Source of the DNA: Saprospiraceae bacterium
GTDB taxonomy: Bacteria; Bacteroidota; Bacteroidia; Chitinophagales; Saprospiraceae
NCBI GenBank assembly: GCA_016716335.1
Contig: JADJWN010000009.1
Location: 138,501-202,500 of the forward strand
Direction: 5' to 3'
Length of the DNA: 64,000 bases
This document shows, one piece after another, positions 27,703 through 36,306 of the stretch. Under the pieces are notes generated by a model that saw only the letters and a program-made list of their open reading frames with translations, did not search any database and was not told where the DNA came from. Every line of letters starts with the position of its first letter. Positions within the stretch are counted from its first letter, which is position 1. A program made the translations under genes and the position numbers.

Positions 27703-30700
27703 TTACAAATTCCACGCTTTCCGGTGATGATACCCCGCATTGCGGTGCATCAGCAAGTGGTACTGACCAGCCTGAATCGTCTTAAACTGCTGGATAGCGG
27801 GATTCTGCATCCATTTGTTAAAAAGATTCATCAGCTTGCTGTCACCCTGCAACTGCTGCATTAATGCCTTTTGATAAGTATTGGGGTTCAGCAATCTGGT
27901 CAACATTTGATGGTGATGTACATGCGCAGTGGCGGCACCCTCTACTGAAAAAATGACGGGAATACCTGATGTGGGAGCTGCAGCTTTGGCATGGCCCGGA
28001 TTGGACGGTTCTTTCAGTATATTGTTGATCTCCGATTGGGACATCAGCGGCTGTGCATTAGTCATCTTCATGGTATAATCCACCTCAACTGGGCTTTCAT
28101 TCGGATAAGCCTTCGGGATCAGAATGGTGTTGTATGGCACATATATCTCCTTCTGCAGGTAATCCTGGTTGTATGGCTTGCCCTTATCATTAGGACTGAT
28201 TGCAGGCCCGCCGATCATTTGTCCGACATACCACTGCGGGGTCAGCTGAGCTTCGTCAGCCACATCAAACTGCTCCTGTGCTGCGGTATAACTTACAGTC
28301 ACCTTTGATGCTTTGCCGCCATTCAGCAGCTGTACCTGTGCTGTACCTCCGTTCAGTTTATTCAGTTTGTCTGCCAGGTTGTTGTAAATACTTACTCCAA
28401 AAGGATATTTGTACAGTTCCTTTTCCTTGGCGCTGAGTTTCAGTGCTCCCAGCAGTTTCTGTTCCTTGGTAATCTGATCCTTGAAATCATTGGATGCGAA
28501 CTGCAGATCTCCCTGTAAATCAGGTTTTCCTTCATTATTTTTGATCATATTGGCAGGATTGACCTTGACCAATTGCATGACATACATTTTACCTTTGACC
28601 AACTCGGGATGACTGAAATTGACCCGGTTGTTCTGATAGCCGTCAAATTTCCCTTCCAGTACGTTTCCTCCACCCACCGGAATAAATCTTACCTTAAAGG
28701 TCGGAGCCGTAAATGCAGGTCCGTTGTGCACAAATACTGCATCCTGACTCTTTTTCAGTTGTATGTATCCTTTTCTGAAATTGTCACCCTGCAGATAGTA
28801 TCTCTGTCCGAATGCCGGATACATCACCTCAATATTGCTTTGCACGATCTGATCGGGGTCATTTCCGGTCTTGAAGCTCACTTCTTTTTTGGTGCCCTCC
28901 GCCTTAATGGTCTGCCAGTTCTGGCCGATAAGCTCCTGTACCATCACTTCCGCAGTGATTTTGATATTGGTAAACGGTGGCAAAGATTTAAGAGATTTAT
29001 AGGTAAATCTGTCACCGGCATTATTGCGCTCCCAGATTCCCTCCAGATTATTGGCACCCCAGGATGCCAGGACTTTTCCATTCTCCGGGCTGGCGGCATC
29101 ATCTATGACCATTTTCAGGGTTTTGACCGGAAATCTGAATTTACGTGTGACCAGATTGTCTTTATCATCATATTCCTGCACCTCATAATGTTTGTGGTCC
29201 AATGCAGAAAACAACAGGGAAACTTCCGGATCGGTAAATACATGTACTCCGTTGCCGGTGGGCTGTATGTCCTGTACATATTTCAGTCCGGATAGTGCTT
29301 CGCCTTGTTGTCCTGCAGGTTTTACCGCACATTTACTTCCGTACTTCACATCGAAGGTAAATTTACCTTTAATGATACCCATAAAGGTGGCCTCACCGAC
29401 CACATCTGCCTGTATATAAGTCGGATTGGGCAATGCCGCCTGTGCCAGCAATGCTGCGGACACTGCCGCTACTTTAAACTTCCTTTCTTTATTGAACATT
29501 TTGGTCCTGACACCCACATCTGCCGACAACATAGCATATGCCTGACCTTCGAGATACCAGGAATTGACCCCGCAGCTGCCCCAGCCTTTACTCAATGCTA
29601 CGTCATAACCATAAGTGGCAGCAAAATCGGCATACAGAATCCAGGCCTGCAGGTCTCCGGTATTAAAATCCACCAGACTGCCTAAGGCAAATTTCAGATC
29701 CGGATTGTCCACGCCATCTGTACCTGCTCTGTCTGCCATATAGGGTTTGCTTAGTTTGGATGCAATGTTGTAGGGTACAGGTGGCATACCCGGCAGGTTA
29801 TATCCAGCCATAAAATAATGCTTTTTCGCTACAGGCAGAAAATTGAGCTTTACCCCGATATTGGCACCCGGACCCGGTTCTCCTATTTTGATGTACCAGT
29901 TCTGCGCTCCGGCTACATGCATTCTGATCGAACCATTGGCGGTAATGGCAGGGTTATTAACAGGATATTTTACAGTGATGCCGCTGTCAAAATCAAAGAC
30001 TTTCTTTTTGAAATCCATGGTCGCCTCCATCTGTATGTGTACAGGAGATGTACCCGCAGGATAGGGTGTAAATCCTGACTTCCATGGTGTGAATGCATAG
30101 GCATCACCAAATATACTGATCATATCCAATCCTGACTTTGTGCCAAACTGTACCATAAGCTGTGGCTTGGCATGAAAGGCATTTTTGTCGACCAGACCGA
30201 TATCCACACCCGCCAGAATTCCGAATTTGGTATCACTGCCGGATTTGAATGGCACCGGATTGGAGTAGGGACCATCCATAACCATATTGTAATACATAGC
30301 TCCCTTCAATCCATATAATCTCAGAGATGCGGACAAAGGAATACCCACGCCTACTCCCAGCTCACCGGAGAAAAAGAAGTATTTATACTCATCAGTATTG
30401 CCCTGTGCCTTCATCCTTCCAAATTTGATGGCTATTGCGGCACCACCTGCACTTTCCTGATTTTGCCCGAGTTTAAGATCCACTTTGACGGCTCCGCTGA
30501 ATCCATTGCCATACACCGGATCATTCTCCATGATTTCTATGGCTCCGTCCAATGTCGCTACGCTGATATCTCCTTTGATACCGAGACTTCTCAGTTTTAC
30601 ATTGCCCAGTATCATATTGTTGTTGCCGTAATCGGTAAGTATGGAAAAACCGGTACGGGCTCCAACAGTATTGGTCTCTCCCAATAAATCGAGAGAAAAT

Positions 30701-33357
30701 CCCAGATACAGCTCATTGGCTTTTTTAAATTGCAGTGTATCCAGATTGATGTCAAAACCATGGAATGTACGTTGGCCTGAATTGTAGCTGTAGCTGAATG
30801 CTCCGTCAGGTCCGAGTCCCACTCCGTTTTTATCCACCACCAGATCCGATACACTGACCTTATCCAATTTGAATGGCACTCCCTGCACATTCAGGGAAAA
30901 TTTACGGTTGAACTCCAGTTCCCCGTACAGGTGAAACTCCGGCTCCAGTCCGCTGCCTTTCTGATCCACCAGGATTTCTGTATTGGGCAATATCTTTCCC
31001 TTGGCTATGATGGCCGGAAATTCGATATCATTCTGATTGACCATCGAAAAATTATACTTCAATTGATCATTGTTATCAAGACTCATATTGGCAGTGTATG
31101 CCAGAAACACATTCTCCCTGGTAATCGGCACCCTGATATCTCCTTTAAACCTTGCTTCCTGCAGTTGATTTTCTATGATTCTGACATAAAAATCCTTCAT
31201 GGAGAATTTCCATTTCTTTTCCCCCATCTGTCCCTTATCCTTATCAAATACGGTGGGGATATCTATGATACCGCTGAATCCTTTTTTGTCTGCCAGAAAG
31301 TGCAGGCACTGTATGTTGTGGTTGGGATGCAGTTTGTCCGGCAATCTGATGGTAATATTCTTGAAATAGAAACCCTTCCACAGATTCCCTTCCGTATTGT
31401 AGGATTGTGTGGGAAAGCTGATACCGGCCGGATTATCCGTCTCTGAATGGTCAATGGAAACATTCGATACGGTGATCTGGAAACCCGGAAGTTTCACAAG
31501 TTCAAAAGGGGTGACACTGACATTACTGAGTATAAAATTGTTCGGATCTGTAAGTTTGATTTTGAAAGGAGCTTCTACCGTGTTTTTGTTTTTATCCACA
31601 GGTTTTGCTACCGTAGCATCAATCATAAAATTACCGTCCAATTGCAGCTCTTTAAATCCTTCCTTTTCCAGAATGATGTAGCAGCCTTTAGATGGATCGT
31701 TCTGGATACCTTTGTGAAATTTCAGCTTGAATTTTCCCTGGGGATTCAGCGTATAATCACTGATCAGATGCAGATGAGCTTCCTTGGTAAATCCCATATC
31801 GTCTATACATACCCCTGATGCTCCGAGGTGCAGCTTTTGACCATAGGAAGGCATATTGATTTCAGCTACCGCATTCAGTCCGGCACCTTTCACACCGAAA
31901 TGCATCCCCACGATGGCTACGAGTTGTTGTTTGCCACCGATAGTCCTGTTTATTCCCAGCGGCATTCCCAGACCGATGCTGTCCATATTTTCATAAGGCC
32001 ATGTCATCACTCTCTGATTGCTGCCCATCAACTTGGCAATCAGTGCCTGTATCTGTGGTCCGCCGAAGGATACATTGCCCAGGTCATTGATCCAGTCAGT
32101 GGGTACATTGTCATCATTTCTGGCCTTTGCCACACCGTCTATCACTATTTTGTCTGAATTGACCTTCAGATTCTGAAACTCTACGAGGATGGGTACTTTG
32201 AGCCATGAGTTGATGATTTTGCCCTGACCGGAGAGCAGATTACCATTCCAGCTTACGGAGGTGAGCCTGAGCTGATGATCACCTATTTTGATTACATCAT
32301 AGTTGTTGATAATACCCTGGCCGTTAATAGCTGAATTATTGGGGATGTTGAGAGGTTTTTCACAGGCAGATAGACTGAATAGCGGACCCATGGATTGATT
32401 TTTGATATTTCCGGGGCCGGGTACCGGCGGTTTGGGGTTTTGGGGATCCGGACTGGCGAATTCCGGATTTTGATTTTGTAAAGGAGTAATGTATTGAAAT
32501 ACCGTTACCGGACTTTTGCCCTGATTTTTGAATGCGGTCTTACCTGTCGGATCATAGGCAGTGACTCTCAGCGCATACTGTCTGCCCGTGATCAGTTTCG
32601 GCAAAGTCATGTCATAAACTAAGGTGTTGGGGATGATATTCTCCTTTTTGTAATTGAGAATAATGGCAATATTGTCAAAAGCTTCGTTGGGGTTGAGCAG
32701 ATTGTTCAGGGTCATATCTACCATCTCAAGGCGGTAGCGGGTATTTTGCGGCAATCCGGCCGGAGTCCAGTTTATGGTAAGAAACTGTGGATTCTGTGCC
32801 TTAACATCGCTCTTATCCATTGGATTGATGATAATAGGCGGATCATAATAGCTTATGAAAAGATTGGCGCATCCGGTCATTTCAGGTGACAGGGCTTCAT
32901 TAGTGCGATACTCATAAGCCCTGATGCAAAGCTGATAATTGCCTTCAGGGAGTTTTTCGGTCTGCATCAGCGTGCTTTTGCTCACCCCGGAATATGAGAT
33001 TTGGGATTCAGTCAGATTGGAAAAATGATTCCTTAGGGTATTGCCGGTAAGCACCCTTGTCTCCCCGGCTGCTAGGGATATGGGAGCTGCAGGAAGAAAA
33101 TCCAGAGATACCTGAGCACTGACTCCGTTATCCCCTTTGAGGGTGGCGATGAGTTTCACCTGTTGGGCGGTTCCGGATATATTGGTCAATGTTACAATGG
33201 ACTGACTCCTGAATTTGATCACATCTTCCAGATAGACAGGATAGGGCTGCGGCACGGTCAATGTGACATTGATCTTCTGTGCCTTGAGCAGAAAACCTGC
33301 CCAGCAGAACAGAACTATAAGCATCAACCTTAAAATCATTGCGTTTCGAATTTTCAT
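27703..33357 (-). CDS. giant secreted TANFOR-domain protein
   Basis: A protein of 1884 residues. The start at 33357 (MKIRNAMILRLMLIVLFCWAGFLLKAQ) gives a signal peptide; the frame is open further upstream, but that stretch contains the 42-bp regulatory element. The N-terminal 200 residues (INVTLTVPQPYPVYLEDV, ATLKGDNGVSAQVS, ISLAAGETRVLTGNTL, LPEGNYQLCIRAYEY) match the TANFOR domain of Tannerella-type large surface proteins. A fibronectin-like segment follows (INWTPAGLPQNTRYRLEMVD), then about 1300 residues of long beta-rich repeats of unknown family, and a C-terminus rich in Gln/His with no T9SS motif I can identify. It probably assembles on the surface with the neighbouring barrel and FN3 proteins. 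Confidence 0.7.
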   Translation of the reverse strand: MKIRNAMILRLMLIVLFCWAGFLLKAQKINVTLTVPQPYPVYLEDVIKFRSQSIVTLTNISGTAQQVKLIATLKGDNGVSAQVSLDFLPAAPISLAAGETRVLTGNTLRNHFSNLTESQISYSGVSKSTLMQTEKLPEGNYQLCIRAYEYRTNEALSPEMTGCANLFISYYDPPIIINPMDKSDVKAQNPQFLTINWTPAGLPQNTRYRLEMVDMTLNNLLNPNEAFDNIAIILNYKKENIIPNTLVYDMTLPKLITGRQYALRVTAYDPTGKTAFKNQGKSPVTVFQYITPLQNQNPEFASPDPQNPKPPVPGPGNIKNQSMGPLFSLSACEKPLNIPNNSAINGQGIINNYDVIKIGDHQLRLTSVSWNGNLLSGQGKIINSWLKVPILVEFQNLKVNSDKIVIDGVAKARNDDNVPTDWINDLGNVSFGGPQIQALIAKLMGSNQRVMTWPYENMDSIGLGMPLGINRTIGGKQQLVAIVGMHFGVKGAGLNAVAEINMPSYGQKLHLGASGVCIDDMGFTKEAHLHLISDYTLNPQGKFKLKFHKGIQNDPSKGCYIILEKEGFKELQLDGNFMIDATVAKPVDKNKNTVEAPFKIKLTDPNNFILSNVSVTPFELVKLPGFQITVSNVSIDHSETDNPAGISFPTQSYNTEGNLWKGFYFKNITIRLPDKLHPNHNIQCLHFLADKKGFSGIIDIPTVFDKDKGQMGEKKWKFSMKDFYVRIIENQLQEARFKGDIRVPITRENVFLAYTANMSLDNNDQLKYNFSMVNQNDIEFPAIIAKGKILPNTEILVDQKGSGLEPEFHLYGELEFNRKFSLNVQGVPFKLDKVSVSDLVVDKNGVGLGPDGAFSYSYNSGQRTFHGFDINLDTLQFKKANELYLGFSLDLLGETNTVGARTGFSILTDYGNNNMILGNVKLRSLGIKGDISVATLDGAIEIMENDPVYGNGFSGAVKVDLKLGQNQESAGGAAIAIKFGRMKAQGNTDEYKYFFFSGELGVGVGIPLSASLRLYGLKGAMYYNMVMDGPYSNPVPFKSGSDTKFGILAGVDIGLVDKNAFHAKPQLMVQFGTKSGLDMISIFGDAYAFTPWKSGFTPYPAGTSPVHIQMEATMDFKKKVFDFDSGITVKYPVNNPAITANGSIRMHVAGAQNWYIKIGEPGPGANIGVKLNFLPVAKKHYFMAGYNLPGMPPVPYNIASKLSKPYMADRAGTDGVDNPDLKFALGSLVDFNTGDLQAWILYADFAATYGYDVALSKGWGSCGVNSWYLEGQAYAMLSADVGVRTKMFNKERKFKVAAVSAALLAQAALPNPTYIQADVVGEATFMGIIKGKFTFDVKYGSKCAVKPAGQQGEALSGLKYVQDIQPTGNGVHVFTDPEVSLLFSALDHKHYEVQEYDDKDNLVTRKFRFPVKTLKMVIDDAASPENGKVLASWGANNLEGIWERNNAGDRFTYKSLKSLPPFTNIKITAEVMVQELIGQNWQTIKAEGTKKEVSFKTGNDPDQIVQSNIEVMYPAFGQRYYLQGDNFRKGYIQLKKSQDAVFVHNGPAFTAPTFKVRFIPVGGGNVLEGKFDGYQNNRVNFSHPELVKGKMYVMQLVKVNPANMIKNNEGKPDLQGDLQFASNDFKDQITKEQKLLGALKLSAKEKELYKYPFGVSIYNNLADKLNKLNGGTAQVQLLNGGKASKVTVSYTAAQEQFDVADEAQLTPQWYVGQMIGGPAISPNDKGKPYNQDYLQKEIYVPYNTILIPKAYPNESPVEVDYTMKMTNAQPLMSQSEINNILKEPSNPGHAKAAAPTSGIPVIFSVEGAATAHVHHHQMLTRLLNPNTYQKALMQQLQGDSKLMNLFNKWMQNPAIQQFKTIQAGQYHLLMHRNAGYHHRKAWNL

Positions 33358-33414
33358 AAAACAGGTTTTATTTTCAGTAAATCCGATGCAAAATTGGGCA
33401 GGATGATGTGCTGA

Positions 33415-33456
33415 AAGGTTTAAGCCTTTTTCAAAAAGTGTAAAAAAGTGTAAAAA
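33415..33456 (-). repeat. 42-bp conserved upstream element, copy 2
   Basis: Same sequence, orientation and distance (58 bp from the ATG at 33357) as copy 1. The stretch between element and ATG is also partly conserved (GATGCAAA and TTTATTTT on the plus strand), with a one-mismatch -7 box CAATTTTG at 33396-33389. Confidence 0.85.
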
Positions 33457-33605
33457 GGGATATGAACATATAGTCCGCAACAAACAATAATGCCAAATGT
33501 GCAAATGGCAAATTTTATAAGTAATGAAAATTACCGGAGAAAAATTAAAACAGGCAGAGATAATGGTTAGGGGTAAATTGTTACTGAATATTGAGTTTTC
33601 CATAT

Positions 33606-33639
33606 AATGTCAAGTTTTTTACATCATAAACTTGACATT
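33606..33639. promoter_or_regulatory. operator palindrome of the AbiE-type operon
   Basis: Perfect 12-bp inverted repeat: AATGTCAAGTTT at 33606-33617 and AAACTTGACATT at 33628-33639, separated by 10 bp. The right arm covers the -33 box of the operon promoter. AbiEi antitoxins are known to autorepress through inverted repeats at this position. Confidence 0.75.
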
Positions 33640-33661
33640 TTTATAATAATTAATATCTTTG
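33631..33661 (+). promoter_or_regulatory. promoter of the AbiE-type operon
   Basis: CTTG (33631-33634), 19 bp, then TATCTTTG (33654-33661), matching TTTG-N19-TAnnTTTG with one mismatch in the -33 box. The ATG at 33666 begins four bases after the -7 box, so the mRNA should be leaderless. Confidence 0.8.
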
Positions 33662-33665
33662 TGGT

Positions 33666-34391
33666 ATGAAAGTAGCAGAGCAAATACGCAAAACTATAGA
33701 ACGCATTCCCGAAAGTGAGCCTTTTGGCTATGCAGATTTAGGTATTAAACAAGCAGATTTTGTTTCAGCAGCCAAAGCTTTAGAAAGGTTGCAAAAGCAA
33801 GGAACGATTAAAAAGCTTACAAAAGGTATTTTTTATATTCCGCGACAAACCATATTTGGAGAATTAGGACCTGATAGTAATAGCATATTAGAGAGGTACT
33901 TATTTGAAGATGGTAAACGGATAGCCTATGAAACAGGCTTTTCTTTGTATAATAAATTGGGACTTACTACACAAATGGCTTTCAAAATTAAGGTAGCCAC
34001 AAAAGGTAACCCTATCAAAATAAATATTGAAACGCTAAAAGTAAGTTCAGTCAAAAGTTATGTTGAAATTACAGAGAAAAACTATCAGTTGCTGGGTTAT
34101 TTAGATGCTTTGAAAGACATTAAAAGAATCCCCGATTGCTCGGTTACACAGGCAATAAAGCGAATGAGTTTTTTAATAAAAGCATTAAATTCAGAGGAGC
34201 AAAAAGAACTCATTCAATATGCATTGTTCTATCCAGCCAGAGTAAGGGCACTGCTTGGTGCTATTTTAGAAAACATGAATTTGGAACATAATCTGACAGG
34301 ATTAAAAAATAGTCTTAATCCTTTGACAAAAATTGATTTAAAAATAAAAGCAACAGATCTTCCAACTATCAAAAACTGGAATATTGAATGA
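33666..34391 (+). CDS. AbiEi-type (DUF6088) antitoxin
   Basis: A 241-residue protein of the DUF6088/AbiEi antitoxin type. The N-terminal 85 residues form a winged helix-turn-helix (FGYADLGIKQADFVSAAKALERLQKQGTIKKL, then GIFYIPRQ). The remainder is the antitoxin domain. In type IV toxin-antitoxin systems AbiEi represses its own promoter and counteracts the nucleotidyltransferase toxin without binding it stably. It overlaps the toxin gene by four bases, and a perfect palindrome lies upstream. The region is clearly more AT-rich than its flanks, suggesting horizontal acquisition. Confidence 0.85.
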   Translation: MKVAEQIRKTIERIPESEPFGYADLGIKQADFVSAAKALERLQKQGTIKKLTKGIFYIPRQTIFGELGPDSNSILERYLFEDGKRIAYETGFSLYNKLGLTTQMAFKIKVATKGNPIKINIETLKVSSVKSYVEITEKNYQLLGYLDALKDIKRIPDCSVTQAIKRMSFLIKALNSEEQKELIQYALFYPARVRALLGAILENMNLEHNLTGLKNSLNPLTKIDLKIKATDLPTIKNWNIE

Positions 34392-35338
34392 TACTACACA
34401 AGGATGATATTATTTTTAGAGATTTATTGCTCAGTGCTTCTTTGCACTTGAGCATTCCTTTGTCCTTTGTAGAAAAAGATTATTGGATAACATTGGTGTT
34501 AAGACATTTGGCAAAAAGTAAATATGTTGATGAAACCGTTTTTAAAGGTGGCACATCCTTATCAAAAGGATATAATCTTATAGCACGTTTTTCGGAAGAT
34601 GTAGATATTGCCATCATCAATGAAAAAGACATAAAAGGGAATTCGATCAGGAATATAATCCGAAACATAGAAAAGGAAATTACATCTGATTTAACCGAGG
34701 TGCAAATGGATGGTGTAACTAGTAAAGGTTCAAGATTCAGAAAATCTGTTTTTGAATATGTTACAACTGAAAAAAGTAACTTAAACAACAAACTTATTGT
34801 TGAAATTAACTCGTTTGCCAATCCTTTTCCATATCAAAGACTCACCATCCGGAGTCTGTTGTTTGACTTTTTGATGCAAACCGGCAATGAAAAATACCTT
34901 GAGCTATACAATCTCCAATCCTTTGAAGTAAATGTGTTGAGTAAAGAACAAACACTATTAGAAAAGATGGTATCATTAATTCGATTTTCATTTAAGGAAG
35001 ATACCGTTGAAAGTATTTCCGAAAAGATCAGGCACTTTTATGATTTATATTACTTAATTCAACATCCCGGGTGTATTGAATTTGTAGCATCCGACTCGTT
35101 TAAGAAACAATTTGAGACCCTTTTGAATCATGATAGAGAAATGTTTGAAGAGCCGACAGGTTGGCATACCAAATCGATTTCAGAATCACCTTTAATAAAG
35201 GATTTCTCAAACATATGGCAACATCTCAAAGTAAAATATCAATCTGAACTTTCGGCATTAGCATACAGACCAATCCCTGATGAAAATGATGTTGCAAAAT
35301 GTTTTGTTGAGCTGTTAAAAAGGGTTAGTGGTTATTGA
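34388..35338 (+). CDS. AbiEii-type nucleotidyltransferase toxin
   Basis: A 316-residue toxin of the AbiEii/AbiGii family. The nucleotidyltransferase signature is intact: FKGGTSLSKGYNLIARFSEDVDIAI (about residues 54-79), with the G-G-x-S motif and the acidic D-x-D metal site. KDYWITLVLRHL upstream and KIRHFYDLYYL downstream are also family blocks. AbiEii-like enzymes inhibit growth by adding nucleotides to tRNA, and some act in abortive phage infection. All visible catalytic residues are present, so it should be active when not neutralised. Confidence 0.88.
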   Translation: MILHKDDIIFRDLLLSASLHLSIPLSFVEKDYWITLVLRHLAKSKYVDETVFKGGTSLSKGYNLIARFSEDVDIAIINEKDIKGNSIRNIIRNIEKEITSDLTEVQMDGVTSKGSRFRKSVFEYVTTEKSNLNNKLIVEINSFANPFPYQRLTIRSLLFDFLMQTGNEKYLELYNLQSFEVNVLSKEQTLLEKMVSLIRFSFKEDTVESISEKIRHFYDLYYLIQHPGCIEFVASDSFKKQFETLLNHDREMFEEPTGWHTKSISESPLIKDFSNIWQHLKVKYQSELSALAYRPIPDENDVAKCFVELLKRVSGY

Positions 35339-35389
35339 AATGAGCGAAAATATAACACAGCATGAAAATTTTGCTTTTTCGATTAATTA

Positions 35390-35986
35390 TTGTCCCCTGG
35401 CAATCAACAAGTTTTGCATTTTAATGAAGAAAAACCAGATAAGGCATTTATCAAATTGCCAAATACGAAAATCAAATTGCTTCAACAGCTATTGGCAAAA
35501 GTAATCGGAGAAATCAGAAAAGTAAACAAGGTAAAAGGCATTGACTTTTCAAAGAAAATGCAAGCCTTAGTTGAACGATACAACAACCGAGATGCCAACG
35601 ACATTTTGCGAAGTGAAGTATATGAAGAAATGGCAAACGCCTTGACAGACTTGATTTGGGAAGTTCACAAAGAATTTTCGGCAGGTGATGAATTGGGAAT
35701 TGACTTTCAGGAAAAAGCATTTTACGACATTCTGAAAGAGCTTTGTATCAAATACGACTTCAAATATCCAGACGACAAAATGATTGAACTGGCAAAAGCC
35801 GTAAAAGACCTTGTGGACGGACAAGCCAAATTCCCTGACTGGAACAAACGTGACGACATCAAATCAGCATTAAAAGTTGGACTTATTCTTTTGCTTGACG
35901 AATATGGCTATCCACCTGTTGAGAGAGACGAGGTGTATGTGGAGATTTTTGAACAAGCAGAAAACTTTAAGAAAAATCAGCACTAA
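35390..35986 (+). pseudogene. truncated HsdR (type I restriction R subunit), C-terminal remnant
   Basis: About 198 residues matching only the C-terminal end (DUF3387-like) of HsdR: FIKLPNTKIKLLQQLLAKVI at the start, FPDWNKRDDIKSALKVGLIL and YPPVERDEVYVEIFEQAENFKK at the end. The helicase motor and nuclease (about 800 residues) are missing, and no hsdM or hsdS is present. There is no good ATG; the frame begins at TTG soon after the toxin gene. It is a leftover of a type I restriction locus cut by the event that placed the AbiE pair here, or vice versa. Confidence 0.85.
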
Positions 35987-36306
35987 TGAATAATCTGGCA
36001 AATAAAAATGCTTCTGATTTTATGAACGAGAAACAAGAAAGTACTTAAACTTTACTTTTTATTTAAAGAATTCCAAGAAAAAGAATTTTGTGCATATTAA
36101 ACAACATATTACAACATATTATTTGGTATAATGTGGACTAACAACTAAACAAAACAATCATATTTGGCTACCTTTCAAAATTAGTGTCAATCATTTCCCT
36201 GCACTTCAAGGTCGGATTTTTCATAAATTAATGGTTATCAATACTAAAATATACTATGAAGTTTTCCTACATTTGTGCCGAATTTTAAAAAAGGCCCCAC
36301 ATTTAT
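35987..36306. other. AT-rich intergenic region upstream of atpB
   Basis: No gene seen. It holds a short direct repeat ACAACATATTA (about 36100-36120), and TACATTTG at 36268-36275, an exact -7 box 31 bp before atpB and the likely promoter of the ATP synthase operon. The right edge of the foreign AT-rich segment seems to lie here. Confidence 0.5.

Noticed and set aside
28573..29295. 240-codon plus-strand frame opposite the giant gene
   Set aside because: Shadow of the 1884-residue frame; no signal, no domain, and no promoter.
33490..33515. Imperfect palindrome TGCCAAATG...CAAATGGCA
   Set aside because: The centre mismatches and it has no position relative to a promoter; it is probably chance in AT-rich sequence.
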